Positions 1-8,179 of a stretch of 64,000 nucleotides of DNA are shown piece after piece (the stretch's first letter is position 1; every line of letters begins with the position of its first letter). The notes beneath the pieces were generated by a model. That model did not search any database. It worked only from the letters and a program-made list of their open reading frames with translations, and had not been told where the DNA came from. This DNA comes from an uncultured Pirellula sp. (GTDB taxonomy: Bacteria > Planctomycetota > Planctomycetia > Pirellulales > Pirellulaceae): positions 1-64,000 of the forward strand of contig CAITIE010000038.1 in the NCBI GenBank assembly GCA_903892355.1, read 5' to 3'. Position numbers and translations under genes: made by a program.

Positions 1-1929
1 CGGCTCGATGTTCCCAAAGAAGAATGGGATGCGCTCGTTAAAGAGATCGACGAGACCGAAAAGATGCGCGAGCAAGGGCTCGTGGTTCGGGACTTTGGCG
101 GGTTGTATGTGATCGGAACGGAACGCCACGAGTCGCGGCGTATCGACTTGCAATTGCGAGGCCGATGCGGTCGGCAAGGGGACCCGGGATCGAGCCGATT
201 TTACTTGTCGCTCGAAGACGATTTGATGCGGATCTTCGCCGGCGATTGGGTCCGTGCGATGATGCAGCGCATGGGGATGGGGAATGGGGATGCCATCGAA
301 AGCCCCTACGTTTCCAAACGGATATCCGGCGCTCAGAAAAAGGTCGAAGAGCGAAACTTTGAAGCACGCAAAAACCTCCTCGAATACGACGAGGTTATGG
401 ATCATCAACGCAAACGTGTCTACACCTACCGCCAACAAATCCTCGAGGGGACCAGTTGCCGCGAGTTGGTGATGCAGCAACTCCGACAACAGATCGAGAG
501 CAATGTCGAGCAATTCTGTGATCCGATGTTCGGTGCTGAGTCGTACGCGCGTTGGGCCAGCCCTCGCTTGGGTGTGCAACTCGAGCCCAAGGATTTCCGT
601 GCGGTCGAGCCATCGGTCGCTGTGGCATACGCAAAAGATCAAGCGGAGCGAGCGACCGAAACGCAGATCCTCGATGCGATCGACGAAAACCTACCTAGCG
701 AGGAAGAACAGTCGGAATGGAATTGGGATGCGATGGCCAAGTGGTTGAATAACCGATTCAACACGCACTACACCGTCGGCATGCTCAAGAAGATGGATCG
801 AGATCGGATGGACGAAGAGTTCATCAAGAAGTCGACCGAGTACATCGAGGGAATCGATCTGAGCGAGGGGGATGTGTTCCTTTCCGAAGATTACGGCATG
901 AAGATGCTCGTCGCCTGGATGCAAAACAAATTTGGATTGAATGTGAAGCTTGAGGATCTCAAGGGACTCGAAGTCGACGCGATGAAGAAGCGGATGTTGC
1001 AGATCGCTGAAGATGCGTACATCGAGCGAGAAGTGCAGTACCCCTTGCTCGTCGGTTTTCATCGGTTCCGTCACCAGGAATCCCCTGAATCCTTTACGAT
1101 CGACGGAGCCGCGTTGGCGGATTGGGCCACCAACCGATTCGGCGACGCGAACGTCCTCGAGAAGCTACAAGCCGCCGGCGACAAAACGTACGAAGCATTG
1201 ATCGACATCAGCCGAGCTAGCGTCGATCGCGCCCAATCGGTCTGGACGAAGGTGGGTGAAAAAGTTGACTCGATCTTTGGCAAGAATCAAAAGAAAAAGC
1301 TCGGTGATTGCTTAGCAACCAATAACGGGGAGTTCCAATCGCTCATCGAATGGATGCAACGTGACCTCGGTTGGTCGGGAGACCCAGAGGAAGTCGTGAA
1401 GTGGACTCGGGACGAGTTCAAGGCGAAGATCAGCCAGGCGTTTGACGATCGCTACTATCCAGAGATCCGTCGTATGGAACGTACCGTTCTGTTGACCACG
1501 CTCGATTCTGCTTGGAAGGATCACTTGCTGGCGATGGACCACGTCCGTTCGAGCGTGGGCTTCCGAAGCATGGGTCAAATGGATCCGAAGGTGGAGTACA
1601 AGCGGGAAGGGATGCGGCTGTTCGAACAGATGTGGCACTCGCTCGGCGAGCGCATCACTGACGTTATTTTCCGAATGGAAGCGATGGACGACGAGTTGGT
1701 GGCCAGTTCGTGGGTGGAAACCAGTGCACGTCACGATGCCTTCGATGTCACCAAGACACTGTTGGCGGAGAAACAAGCAGACCTCGAGGCGGCCGATCGC
1801 GCAGGTGCTTCGGAACCCGAAGAGCCTGTCACTATCCGCAATCGAAGTGAGAAAGCCGGCCGCAATGATCCGTGTCCATGCGGGTCTGGCAAGAAGTTCA
1901 AGAACTGCTGCATGCGAAAGCAAGTCTGA
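1..1929 (+). CDS. secA: Preprotein translocase ATPase SecA, C-terminal part (5' end outside window)
   Basis: SecA is the cytosolic ATPase that pushes unfolded preproteins through SecYEG. The frame is open from base 1, so the gene is cut by the window edge. The second nucleotide-binding domain is recognisable by [16 protein letters not shown] (about 150-200), followed by the helical region with [17 protein letters not shown] and, much later, [20 protein letters not shown]. The extreme C-terminus is the SEC-C zinc motif [13 protein letters not shown] that binds SecB or ribosomes in other bacteria. Between the two helical landmarks lie about 365 residues, clearly more than the roughly 140 of E. 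coli SecA. The excess contains four degenerate repeats around a conserved Trp (see findings). The stop TGA is 6 bp before the sulfatase start, so the two may be cotranscribed. Confidence 0.96.
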   Translation, partial: RLDVPKEEWDALVKEIDETEKMREQGLVVRDFGGLYVIGTERHESRRIDLQLRGRCGRQGDPGSSRFYLSLEDDLMRIFAGDWVRAMMQRMGMGNGDAIESPYVSKRISGAQKKVEERNFEARKNLLEYDEVMDHQRKRVYTYRQQILEGTSCRELVMQQLRQQIESNVEQFCDPMFGAESYARWASPRLGVQLEPKDFRAVEPSVAVAYAKDQAERATETQILDAIDENLPSEEEQSEWNWDAMAKWLNNRFNTHYTVGMLKKMDRDRMDEEFIKKSTEYIEGIDLSEGDVFLSEDYGMKMLVAWMQNKFGLNVKLEDLKGLEVDAMKKRMLQIAEDAYIEREVQYPLLVGFHRFRHQESPESFTIDGAALADWATNRFGDANVLEKLQAAGDKTYEALIDISRASVDRAQSVWTKVGEKVDSIFGKNQKKKLGDCLATNNGEFQSLIEWMQRDLGWSGDPEEVVKWTRDEFKAKISQAFDDRYYPEIRRMERTVLLTTLDSAWKDHLLAMDHVRSSVGFRSMGQMDPKVEYKREGMRLFEQMWHSLGERITDVIFRMEAMDDELVASSWVETSARHDAFDVTKTLLAEKQADLEAADRAGASEPEEPVTIRNRSEKAGRNDPCPCGSGKKFKNCCMRKQV

Positions 1930-1935
1930 TATCGA

Positions 1936-3237
1936 ATGAATCATCGCGCTGCCATCGGGAAATTCCTGCTGATCCTCCTCGCCGGATTGTCGTCAATGCA
2001 GCGCAGTTTCGGGGCCGAGCCCCCCAACATTCTGATGATTGTTTCGGACGATCAAGCGTGGACCGACTATAGCTTTATGGGGCACCCCCATATCCAGACC
2101 CCGCACATCGATCGGCTCGCCCGCGAGAGCATCACGTTCCGACGGGGATATGTCCCATCGAGTCTCTGCTGCCCGAGCCTTGCGACGATCCTGACCGGCC
2201 GATACCCGCATCAGCACAAAATCACCTCGAACGATCCGCCGCTGGTATCTGGTCTTTCGGGCAAGTCGTTTTATGAGTCGGATGCGTTCCTCGCAGGTCG
2301 ACAACGGATGAACGAACATATGCGTGCTGTGCAGACGTTGCCACGCCTGCTCTCGGAACACGGCTATGTTTCCTTGCAAACAGGGAAATGGTGGCAAGGT
2401 CATTACAGTGAAGGTGGATTCACGCACGGAATGACCCGAGGTCAACGCCATGGAGACGATGGCTTGAAGATCGGACGCGAGACATTGAAACCGATCGAGA
2501 ACTTTATCGATGAAGCGACGAGCGACAAGAAACCTTGGATGGTTTGGTACGCACCTCTGCTACCCCATGACCCGCACACGCCACCAAAAGAGTATCTCGA
2601 TCGCATGCGGCCATTAGCGCCAACCGAACATGTCGCCAAGTATTGGGCGATGGTGGAGTGGTTCGATGCGACCGTCGGGCAGTTGCTCGAAGGTCTGGAT
2701 CGGCGCGGGTTGTCGGACAACACCATCGTGGTCTATGTGACCGACAACGGTTGGATCCAAGATCCCAAAAGCACGCGGTATGCACCTAAATCCAAACAAT
2801 CGCCATACGATGGTGGCGTGCGGACACCGATCATGATTCGATGGCCGGGGCATTGGGCATCTCGCCAAAGCCCGGATCTAGCCCACAGCATCGATCTGGT
2901 ACCGACCCTGCTGACCGCCATCGGGGCCAAAATTCCGGAGGGTTTGCAAGGAATCGATCTGTCCGACGAAGATCAGACTCGCCAGCGATCCGCGATCTAT
3001 GGTGAGTGCTTCACGCACAATGCCAACAATCTCGACGAACCACGGGAGAATCTCCGTTGGCGATGGATTGTACGAGGGGAGTGGAAGTTGATCGTTCCTA
3101 ATGAATCGATCGAAAAGGGAAGCAGTGAGGAGTTATATCATCTGTCCAGCGACCCACTCGAGAATCATAATCTACGTGAGGAGCAATCGGCGATGGCTCG
3201 CGATTTGCTTCGCGAACTGGATCAATGGTGGAAGTAA
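1936..3237 (+). CDS. Secreted sulfatase (arylsulfatase family S1)
   Basis: The protein (433 aa) begins with a signal peptide (positive N-terminus, hydrophobic FLLILLAGL, cleavage near SFGA) and is expected to act outside the cytoplasm on sulfated polysaccharides. Planctomycetes carry many such enzymes. Metal-ligand motifs of the alkaline phosphatase/sulfatase fold are visible: VSDDQ (Asp38, Asp39) and VTDNGW (Asp270, Asn271). The formylglycine signature appears as CCPSLATILTGRYPHQHK starting at Cys78, so the usual Arg of C-x-P-x-R is Leu. The TG-x-YP part is intact. A similar CxPSL form occurs in some planctomycete sulfatases as far as I recall, so activity is plausible but unproven. The gene starts 6 bp after secA. 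Substrate cannot be told from sequence. Confidence 0.92.
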   Translation: MNHRAAIGKFLLILLAGLSSMQRSFGAEPPNILMIVSDDQAWTDYSFMGHPHIQTPHIDRLARESITFRRGYVPSSLCCPSLATILTGRYPHQHKITSNDPPLVSGLSGKSFYESDAFLAGRQRMNEHMRAVQTLPRLLSEHGYVSLQTGKWWQGHYSEGGFTHGMTRGQRHGDDGLKIGRETLKPIENFIDEATSDKKPWMVWYAPLLPHDPHTPPKEYLDRMRPLAPTEHVAKYWAMVEWFDATVGQLLEGLDRRGLSDNTIVVYVTDNGWIQDPKSTRYAPKSKQSPYDGGVRTPIMIRWPGHWASRQSPDLAHSIDLVPTLLTAIGAKIPEGLQGIDLSDEDQTRQRSAIYGECFTHNANNLDEPRENLRWRWIVRGEWKLIVPNESIEKGSSEELYHLSSDPLENHNLREEQSAMARDLLRELDQWWK

Positions 3238-3343
3238 TATCCATCGGACTCGAGCGCACTTGCCACCTCGACCCGGTGTCGATCTAAAGTCTCTTTCCGC
3301 CCCACGCGTCTAGCAGTCCCCTTTGCCCCAATTTGGATTCACG

Positions 3344-4486
3344 ATGTTCGTCATCGCGCTGAAAATGCTGTTTTATGATCGGGCAAAGTACCTGGGGTTA
3401 GTTCTCGGAGTGGCGTTCTCAACCCTGTTGATCAATCAGCAAGTCGGTATTTTTCTCGGGTTGATCGCGAGGGCGGGTGCGATCGTTTCTGACGTGCCGG
3501 AAGCGAACATTTGGGTGATGGATCGCGGGGTGAAGAACCTCGATACGATCTTTCCGTTGCGCGACACTGAGTTGGGCCGTGTGCGAGGTGTGCCTGGTGT
3601 CGAATGGGCGGTACCTTTGTTCAAGGCCAATGCGACGGTTCGGACAGCCAAGGGAGATTTGGAATCTTCGATTCTTATCGGCGTCGATGACAGTTCGCTG
3701 ATAGGTGTTCCGCCCAGGGTCGTCATGGGGGACATCGAGGATTTGCGGCACCCCGATGCAGTGGCGGTAAGCCAGGATGGGTTTACCAAGGTCTGGAGGA
3801 ATGAACCGCTAGCTCTCAATAAGACGGTCGAGCTCAACGACCGACGTGCCATCGTCGTCGCGATCGTGAAAGATTCCCCGAAATTCACGTCAGCCATCAC
3901 ATTTTTTACTCGCTACTCCCATGCGCTTCAGTACACCAACAACGGACGCAATCAAATGTCCTTCGTTGTGGCCCGATCTGTGCCGGATCGAACACCGGAG
4001 GATGTCGCCGAAACCATTAAAGAACGTACCGGGTTGCAGGCTTTAAGCTCGGAGGAATTCCGAAACAAAGCGATTCAGTATGTGATTGATAACACGGGGA
4101 TACCGGTCAGCTTCGGTACGGTCGTAGGATTGGGAGTTATCGTCGGTGTCTGCGTGGCAGGGTTGATGTTCAATTTATTCGTGCTGGAGAACCTCAAGCA
4201 GTTTGCGGTCCTCAAGGCCATCGGCACGAAGAACTCGCGACTGATCGGGATGGTGTTCCTGCAGGCGATGGTCGTGGGCTTTGTCGGCTACAGTGTGGGA
4301 TTATTCGGAGCCGCCTGTTTCTTTGAATTCGCGGGCAAAAACAATCCAAACTTCACCGGTTTCTATCTGCCATTTCGAGTCGCAATCGCTTCGGGCGCTG
4401 TGGCGGCAATCATTATTCTGATAGCCGCATTGATCGCGCTGCGACGATTGCTGTTCGTCGACCCAGCGATTGTGTTCCGAGGATAA
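3344..4486 (+). CDS. ABC transporter permease, DevC/MacB-like
   Basis: This is the membrane subunit of a type VII-like ABC exporter. One transmembrane segment lies near the N-terminus (around LGLVLGVAFSTLLI), followed by a large periplasmic domain, then three C-terminal transmembrane segments typical of the FtsX/DevC fold, ending in LRRLLFVDPAIVFRG. I chose the ATG at 3344 because DevC-type proteins start directly before the first amphipathic helix (MFVIALKMLFYDRAKY); an in-frame TTG at 3323 would add seven residues. It is followed by the ATPase and the membrane-fusion gene in the order devC-devA-devB, so the three form one exporter. The cargo is unknown; in cyanobacteria DevBCA exports glycolipids. 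A 19-bp tandem duplication covers the stop codon. Confidence 0.88.
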   Translation: MFVIALKMLFYDRAKYLGLVLGVAFSTLLINQQVGIFLGLIARAGAIVSDVPEANIWVMDRGVKNLDTIFPLRDTELGRVRGVPGVEWAVPLFKANATVRTAKGDLESSILIGVDDSSLIGVPPRVVMGDIEDLRHPDAVAVSQDGFTKVWRNEPLALNKTVELNDRRAIVVAIVKDSPKFTSAITFFTRYSHALQYTNNGRNQMSFVVARSVPDRTPEDVAETIKERTGLQALSSEEFRNKAIQYVIDNTGIPVSFGTVVGLGVIVGVCVAGLMFNLFVLENLKQFAVLKAIGTKNSRLIGMVFLQAMVVGFVGYSVGLFGAACFFEFAGKNNPNFTGFYLPFRVAIASGAVAAIIILIAALIALRRLLFVDPAIVFRG

Positions 4487-4508
4487 CACTGTGTTCCGAG
4501 GTTAACAC
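4471..4508 (+). repeat. 19-bp tandem duplication over the permease stop codon
   Basis: Copy one (4471-4489) reads tgtgttccgaggataacac and copy two (4490-4508) differs at a single base. Copy one contains the last three codons and the TAA stop of the permease gene; copy two lies just behind it in the intergenic gap. Confidence 0.9.
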
Positions 4509-4549
4509 TGTACTCCTATTGGTTAACCCGTGCGGTATGCAATCCGATC

Positions 4550-5305
4550 ATGAATAGCCACCCATCGAATAGCTCGGCAATGAACACCAACCCTGTGCAG
4601 TTTGATCCCGCAAGGGTTTCTATCTCCTGCCGAGGGATCGTCAAGGAGTTCGGGGAGGGGCAGGCGAAGGTGACGGTGCTCCATGGGGTCGATATCGATT
4701 TTCCGAAAGGGGCGACGAGTTTCTTGGTAGGCCCGAGCGGATGTGGCAAGACGACTTTGATTTCCGTGATCGCGGGATTGTTGACGGCGACGTCGGGACG
4801 CGTCAGCATTTTAGGGGAAGAGCTTACCACGATGCGGGGTGCTAAACTTGTCGAGTTTCGAGCCAAGCATCTCGGTTTTATTTTCCAGCAATTCAACTTG
4901 ATCCCAGCCCTTACAGCGGCTGAGAATGCTGCAGTCTCGTTGGTGGTGCGAGGTTGGACGCTGGCCAGCGCGAAACGGGAAAGCAACCGTTTGCTCGATC
5001 GATTGGGAATGGGGGCGAATCGAAACAAGTATCCGAATCAACTGTCGGGTGGGCAGCAACAGCGCATCGCGATCGCGCGTTCCTTGGTCCATGATCCAGA
5101 CATTGTCATCTGCGATGAGCCGACAGCATCACTCGATGCCGAGACAGGACGCGATGTGATGGTTTTGCTCAAAGAAGTTGCTTCCTCGAGCGAACGATCG
5201 GTGATAGTGGTTACGCATGACAATCGTATCTTTTCGTTTGCGGATTGCATCGCAACGATGTCCGATGGGAAAATTGAACGCTTTGAAGTTTTAACGAGGA
5301 ACTGA
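4550..5305 (+). CDS. ABC transporter ATP-binding protein, DevA/LolD-like
   Basis: The protein (251 aa) is the cytosolic motor of the exporter encoded by its two neighbours. It shows a complete ATPase: Walker A GPSGCGKTT at residues 61-69, the Q-loop region FIFQQFNLIP, signature LSGGQQQR from residue 165, Walker B IVICDEP at 185-191, D-loop SLDAETG and the switch His in VVTHD. Length and motifs fit the MacB/LolD/DevA class that energises periplasmic mechanotransmission rather than import. The gap to the permease gene is 63 bp and contains the second copy of a small duplication. A second Met (residue 11) is possible but the first ATG gives a normal N-terminal extension. Confidence 0.94.
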   Translation: MNSHPSNSSAMNTNPVQFDPARVSISCRGIVKEFGEGQAKVTVLHGVDIDFPKGATSFLVGPSGCGKTTLISVIAGLLTATSGRVSILGEELTTMRGAKLVEFRAKHLGFIFQQFNLIPALTAAENAAVSLVVRGWTLASAKRESNRLLDRLGMGANRNKYPNQLSGGQQQRIAIARSLVHDPDIVICDEPTASLDAETGRDVMVLLKEVASSSERSVIVVTHDNRIFSFADCIATMSDGKIERFEVLTRN

Positions 5306-5356
5306 TTCGATGAGAACCTTCGTCATGATCATCCGATCCTCTTTGGGAATGCACCG

Positions 5357-6487
5357 ATGAATCGAATCCTAAAAAATGTTGTTTCGATCGCGACCGTCCT
5401 AGCGGCTATCCTGATGTTCGCAGTCGCGATTTCGTTCATCCGAAAGAACACGCCACACGAATCCACGACAGAGATTCGAAACGTTCCACCCACCGCGCCG
5501 GGAACAGTCCTTGCGGCAAAACGAACGAGAGACAAAGCGTCGATCGGCGGGGTTGGTATCGCTGAACCGGTTGGTGAAGCGACCGTTATTGGATCGCAGT
5601 TGCCCGGAGTGGTTGAGGAAGTGTTCGTGTCCCCCGGAATGACCGTCCAGAAAGGAACCGTCCTTCTCCGATTGGACCGGCGAGCTGCAGCAGCAGACGT
5701 TGGGGTCGCCGAAGCAGACTTGGCCGGAGAGCGAGCAAAGCTCGAGGAGTTGCAGGCACAAAACCAGATGCTGCAAGCTCGGTTGGAAGCGGCGATGGCC
5801 ACGTACCAGCAATCGGTTTCGAGCGAGCAGTTTAGCAAGCGGGATTACGATCGTGCGCAGTCGGTCCGGCAATCCAGCGCCTACTCCGACGAAGAAGTCG
5901 ACGATCGTAGAATGAAGTGGGAGATCTCGCAAGCGAAATCGAAGGAGTCCGAGGCGCTGGTGCGCGAAGCTCAAGCCAAATTGGACATGATCGCAGGACG
6001 CCCCATCGCTGCGAGTATCGAGGTTCAGCGCGCTGCCGTCGCACAAGCCGAGGCAAACCTTCAGCGAGCCAAGACGAACTTGGATCTACGAACGATCATC
6101 GCTCCGAGCCAGGGAACGGTACTGAGTGTTAAGATCCGCGCCGGAGAGTTTATCCCCGCTTCGATACTTCCAAATCCATTGATCACCCTGGGGGTGATCG
6201 ACCCCCTCCATCTGCGGGTCGACATCGACGAGTCGGAGATACCAAGGTTCAGTCCGACTGCAAAAGCATTTGCTAGCGTCAGGGGGCGTCCCGAAGTGCA
6301 GGTGCCGATTGAATATGTTCGTACTGAACCATTGGTTATTCCCAAACGATCGCTTACCGGCAGCGTCAGTGAGCGCGTCGATACACGAGTTATGCAAGTC
6401 ATCTACTCGGTCGATCCCAACGTGCTCGGGGCCGCAGTTGGGCAGCAAGTGGATGTTTACATTGTCGAAGAAAATGGTGCGCCGTAG
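5357..6487 (+). CDS. HlyD/DevB-family periplasmic membrane-fusion protein
   Basis: The protein (376 aa) is the adaptor that would link the DevC-DevA-type pump to an outer-membrane channel. An N-terminal anchor (VSIATVLAAILMFAVAISFI) is followed by a lipoyl/barrel-sandwich half (GVVEEVFVSPGMTVQKGTVLLRLD), a long coiled-coil hairpin rich in Ala, Glu, Gln and Arg (about residues 105-240), the second lipoyl half (TIIAPSQGTVLSVKIRAGEF) and a beta-barrel. It is the last gene of the exporter operon. No outer-membrane factor gene is nearby, so a shared TolC-type channel is inferred. Confidence 0.92.
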   Translation: MNRILKNVVSIATVLAAILMFAVAISFIRKNTPHESTTEIRNVPPTAPGTVLAAKRTRDKASIGGVGIAEPVGEATVIGSQLPGVVEEVFVSPGMTVQKGTVLLRLDRRAAAADVGVAEADLAGERAKLEELQAQNQMLQARLEAAMATYQQSVSSEQFSKRDYDRAQSVRQSSAYSDEEVDDRRMKWEISQAKSKESEALVREAQAKLDMIAGRPIAASIEVQRAAVAQAEANLQRAKTNLDLRTIIAPSQGTVLSVKIRAGEFIPASILPNPLITLGVIDPLHLRVDIDESEIPRFSPTAKAFASVRGRPEVQVPIEYVRTEPLVIPKRSLTGSVSERVDTRVMQVIYSVDPNVLGAAVGQQVDVYIVEENGAP

Positions 6488-6534
6488 GGAAAAGCGACGT
6501 GGTGTCCCCGAGCGACGAAGGCTAGACTGAAAGT

Positions 6535-7116
6535 ATGGTTTTCCCCTGTAGCCCCCGAAAAACATTCTCCGTGATTCGACCGCTCCTCATCCTGACCGTG
6601 CTCGTAGGCCAGATCGTGGGTGGTCGGTCATGCTGCTGTTTTTCTAGCGAAGCTACCCGCTGGATCGGCGATTCGATTTGCCGCGTTAGCGATTTTGGTA
6701 CTAATGCGTTAGGGACCAATGCTCCCAAAAAGAGTGCTATCGAAAAAAGCTCGAACGCAACGCGTACCCGTTCTGATGCAGTGCAAAACCCAACATGGGA
6801 GAGTGCAACAAGGCGTTGTCCTAAGTGCGTCAGCAGACAGATCAATTTGGAATCTGAGAAGGTGGGGAGGTCCGAACCTGTTCGCGGAAGGCCTGCGTTT
6901 GGGAGAGTGAGTTCGTGCCAATGCCAATCGCATAGCGTTTCTGCAATGGTACACCCGATCGAGTCCCCGTTAGAAGTGGGTTCTCAGGTATTGATTCCTC
7001 ATTTGTTGAAACCGGATTTGGGTACAACCTCAGTGCGCCGGCATCATCGGGTATCGCCAACTGACGTTTCGATGCGGATCTCATGGCAGGCCCGCGCCTG
7101 CATTTGGCGCATTTGA
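6535..7116 (+). CDS. Hypothetical Cys-containing secreted protein preceding the RND efflux operon
   Basis: I do not recognise a family. The 193-residue product has a signal-like N-terminus (IRPLLILTVLVGQIVGG) directly followed by CCC, and carries further Cys clusters, CPKC and CQC. The rest is polar and basic with no obvious fold. It lies 145 bp before a YHS-type lipoprotein, a periplasmic adaptor and an RND pump on the same strand. From memory, short Cys- or His-rich secreted proteins often precede CzcA/CusA operons in planctomycetes; a periplasmic metal-binding or sensing role is my inference. The ATG at 6535 has no strong Shine-Dalgarno. Being a real gene is supported by the signal-like start and the position, not by homology. 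Confidence 0.55.
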   Translation: MVFPCSPRKTFSVIRPLLILTVLVGQIVGGRSCCCFSSEATRWIGDSICRVSDFGTNALGTNAPKKSAIEKSSNATRTRSDAVQNPTWESATRRCPKCVSRQINLESEKVGRSEPVRGRPAFGRVSSCQCQSHSVSAMVHPIESPLEVGSQVLIPHLLKPDLGTTSVRRHHRVSPTDVSMRISWQARACIWRI

Positions 7117-7261
7117 TGCGCATTCTGAGCGTGGATTGAGACGCTTCGTCCACGATGGTTGCTTACGAGTCGCCTACGATGCGATTCGCTTCGACATTCG
7201 ACGATTGCGATGCGCTGGGTCGGACAATGTCGTATTCACAAACACACAAATTCCCGGTGTA

Positions 7262-8179
7262 ATGAGGTTCTTAACCATGCGATCGATCTATTGGAAATTT
7301 TTTAAACTCATGATGTTGCTCACGGCAACATGCGGTTTAGGCTGTCGCGATCAAGTTAGTCGCGACAGGGAGGACGGAGCGGCGAGTACCGCATCGCGCG
7401 GCGAGCGTGGGGATGCAAAGCCCACTGGTACGGCAGGAGGAAGTGACAGTCCGACAGGGGAGCACGAGCATCATCAGGGAGTACATGGTGGGATTATGGT
7501 CTCCCTCGGCCAGGATAGTTACCACGTAGAAGCGGTCCTCGGCTCAGACCGCAAAGTTCGACTGTATATGCTCGGGCGGGATGAAACGCGGGTCATCGAC
7601 GTACCCGCTGGAACGCTCAAGGGTTTTGTGCAACTCGAGGGGGATGCTCAAGCCGACACGATCGAGTTCCAGCCTGAGCCTCAAGCCGGCGATTCAGAGG
7701 GAAGGACCTCGTGCTTTATCGGATCCCTCCCGGATCGGATGCTCGGCCGAGAACTTATGATCACCATTCCTAACATCGCAATCGATGGGGAACGCTTTCG
7801 ACTTTCGTTCCAGACGCATTTGGCGGACCATTCCGATGCGGAGATGCCGTCGAAGGCAACCGATGACGAGGAGCAGGCTCTTTATACTCGTCCGGGAGGG
7901 GTGTATACCGAGGCGGATATCGAGGCCAACGGCAACCAAACTCCCGGTCAAAAATATCGTGGGATACGCTCTAAGCATGATCGGAATCCGAAGCCTGGAG
8001 ATCGGATTTGTCCGGTGACTAAGACCAAAGCAAATCCCCAATTCGAGTGGACGGTCGGAGGCAAGAAGTACACGTTCTGCTGTCCGCCATGCATCGATGA
8101 ATTTGTTCGAAATGCAAAGGATAGCACGACACCGCTACCGGATCCGGATACCTATACGCAGCAGGAAGAAGGTCGATGA
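7262..8179 (+). CDS. Lipoprotein-like protein with C-terminal YHS/TRASH-type metal-binding domain
   Basis: The N-terminus (MRFLTMRSIYWKFFKLMMLL, then GLGC) looks like a lipoprotein signal, with a weak lipobox. A His-rich patch (HEHHQGVHGG) opens a central domain of about 120 residues, and the C-terminus holds CPVTKTKANP followed by YTFCCPPCIDEF, the Cys pattern of YHS/TRASH domains that bind copper or other soft metals. I start at ATG 7262 (ATG 7277 is also possible); the frame stays open upstream to 7136, but that would bury the signal. The stop overlaps the next start (ATGA), so it is translationally coupled to the periplasmic adaptor. A periplasmic metal donor to the RND pump is the likely role (inference). 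Confidence 0.8.
   Translation: MRFLTMRSIYWKFFKLMMLLTATCGLGCRDQVSRDREDGAASTASRGERGDAKPTGTAGGSDSPTGEHEHHQGVHGGIMVSLGQDSYHVEAVLGSDRKVRLYMLGRDETRVIDVPAGTLKGFVQLEGDAQADTIEFQPEPQAGDSEGRTSCFIGSLPDRMLGRELMITIPNIAIDGERFRLSFQTHLADHSDAEMPSKATDDEEQALYTRPGGVYTEADIEANGNQTPGQKYRGIRSKHDRNPKPGDRICPVTKTKANPQFEWTVGGKKYTFCCPPCIDEFVRNAKDSTTPLPDPDTYTQQEEGR

Noticed and set aside
1312-1944. A 210-codon minus-strand frame opposite secA
   Set aside because: Mirror frame of a well-conserved coding region with no recognisable product or ribosome site.
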